From: Physcomitrium patens
Taxonomy: Eukaryota; Streptophyta; Bryopsida; Funariales; Funariaceae
Length of the DNA: 64,000 bases
NCBI RefSeq assembly: GCF_000002425.4
Contig: NC_037256.1
Span: 12,247,556 to 12,311,555 of the forward strand
Reading direction: 5' to 3'
Numbering within the stretch: position 1 is the stretch's first letter; every line of letters begins with the position of its first letter. The translations under genes were made by a program, and so were the position numbers. The notes below the pieces were generated by a model. That model was not told the origin of the DNA and made no database searches. It worked only from the letters and a program-made list of their open reading frames with translations. Positions 63,742 through 64,000 of the stretch are shown piece after piece.

Positions 63742-64000
63742 TTAATACGCTGATGTCGCCGGAGCGGACTCTTCCTTATCTCCCTGCCAAAGGTCGAGGC
63801 CAAAGTTAAAGCATTGATGACTTGATTATCCTCTCTTCATTAGATAACCATAACTTGCGGCGGATTATATCACAATGCATAATAACGTAGACCCCAAATC
63901 CCAGCTTATAATGCCAGTTAAAATCACTAAAAGGAAACAAAAGTGCATGCACTTACCCCAGTTTGCTCAGACTTTTTCCTTATTTTCCGTGTGGGAGTTC
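63742..64000 (-). CDS. Last two exons of an unidentified gene (partial)
   Basis: The right edge of the window appears to hold the 3' end of a minus-strand gene: exon 64000-63957 (continuing outside), intron 63956-63784 with GTAAGT donor and GGCAG acceptor, last exon 63783-63742 ending in TAA. The visible C-terminus is basic then acidic: TPTRKIRKKSEQTG followed by GDKEESAPATSAY. The splice sites are good and the phases agree, but only 28 codons are visible and no family was recognised. The AT-rich sequence below 63,742 fits a 3' untranslated region. Confidence 0.4.

Overview
This window is nuclear DNA from a land plant, most likely a moss or another non-seed plant. The evidence is intron-dense genes with GT-AG introns, plant-only families (a GSL8/GSL10-type callose synthase and an ARABIDILLO F-box/armadillo protein), and an AT-rich, heavily mutated block of LTR-retrotransposon remains beside a gene block of moderate GC. 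The species was not identified. Exon models were built by hand from splice signals, reading-frame continuity and remembered family sequences. No alignment or database search was run.

Region 1 (about 1-20,480) is AT-rich and gene-free. It holds a copia fragment on the minus strand (1-2,770), a shrunken and very old gypsy copy (3,880-5,270), AT-rich sequence with several (TA)n tracts, a second gypsy lineage (about 7,620-10,960), and a chromodomain-bearing gypsy element (about 11,576-18,350). The last has a recognisable 5' LTR and is interrupted in its integrase by what looks like a solo LTR. It is followed by a decayed tandem array of about 11 bp period, another copia gag fragment and a minisatellite. 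All elements are fossils with many breaks.

Region 2 (about 20,480-64,000) holds four complete host genes and the edge of a fifth. They are: a 14-exon 3-hydroxyisobutyryl-CoA hydrolase-like gene (+, 21,597-26,271) ending in a peroxisomal SRL tripeptide; a 48-exon callose synthase (+, 29,701-47,132; about 1,968 residues); a 12-exon ARABIDILLO-like gene (-, 48,648-54,507; 952 residues) convergent with the callose synthase; a 9-exon gene (-, 57,246-60,806; 515 residues) for a single-pass membrane protein with a periplasmic-binding-protein type I (ANF-receptor) ectodomain and a short tail of SFR repeats; and the last two exons of an unidentified minus-strand gene at the right edge.

The host genes do not form a pathway: they cover branched-chain amino acid or beta-oxidation catabolism, callose synthesis at cell plates and plasmodesmata, F-box/armadillo regulation, and an apparent cell-surface receptor. 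The most unusual item is the receptor-like gene, because plant PBP1 domains are normally found in glutamate-receptor-like channels and no channel, kinase or cyclase domain is present here. The last two callose-synthase introns are also notable: both are multiples of three and free of in-frame stops.
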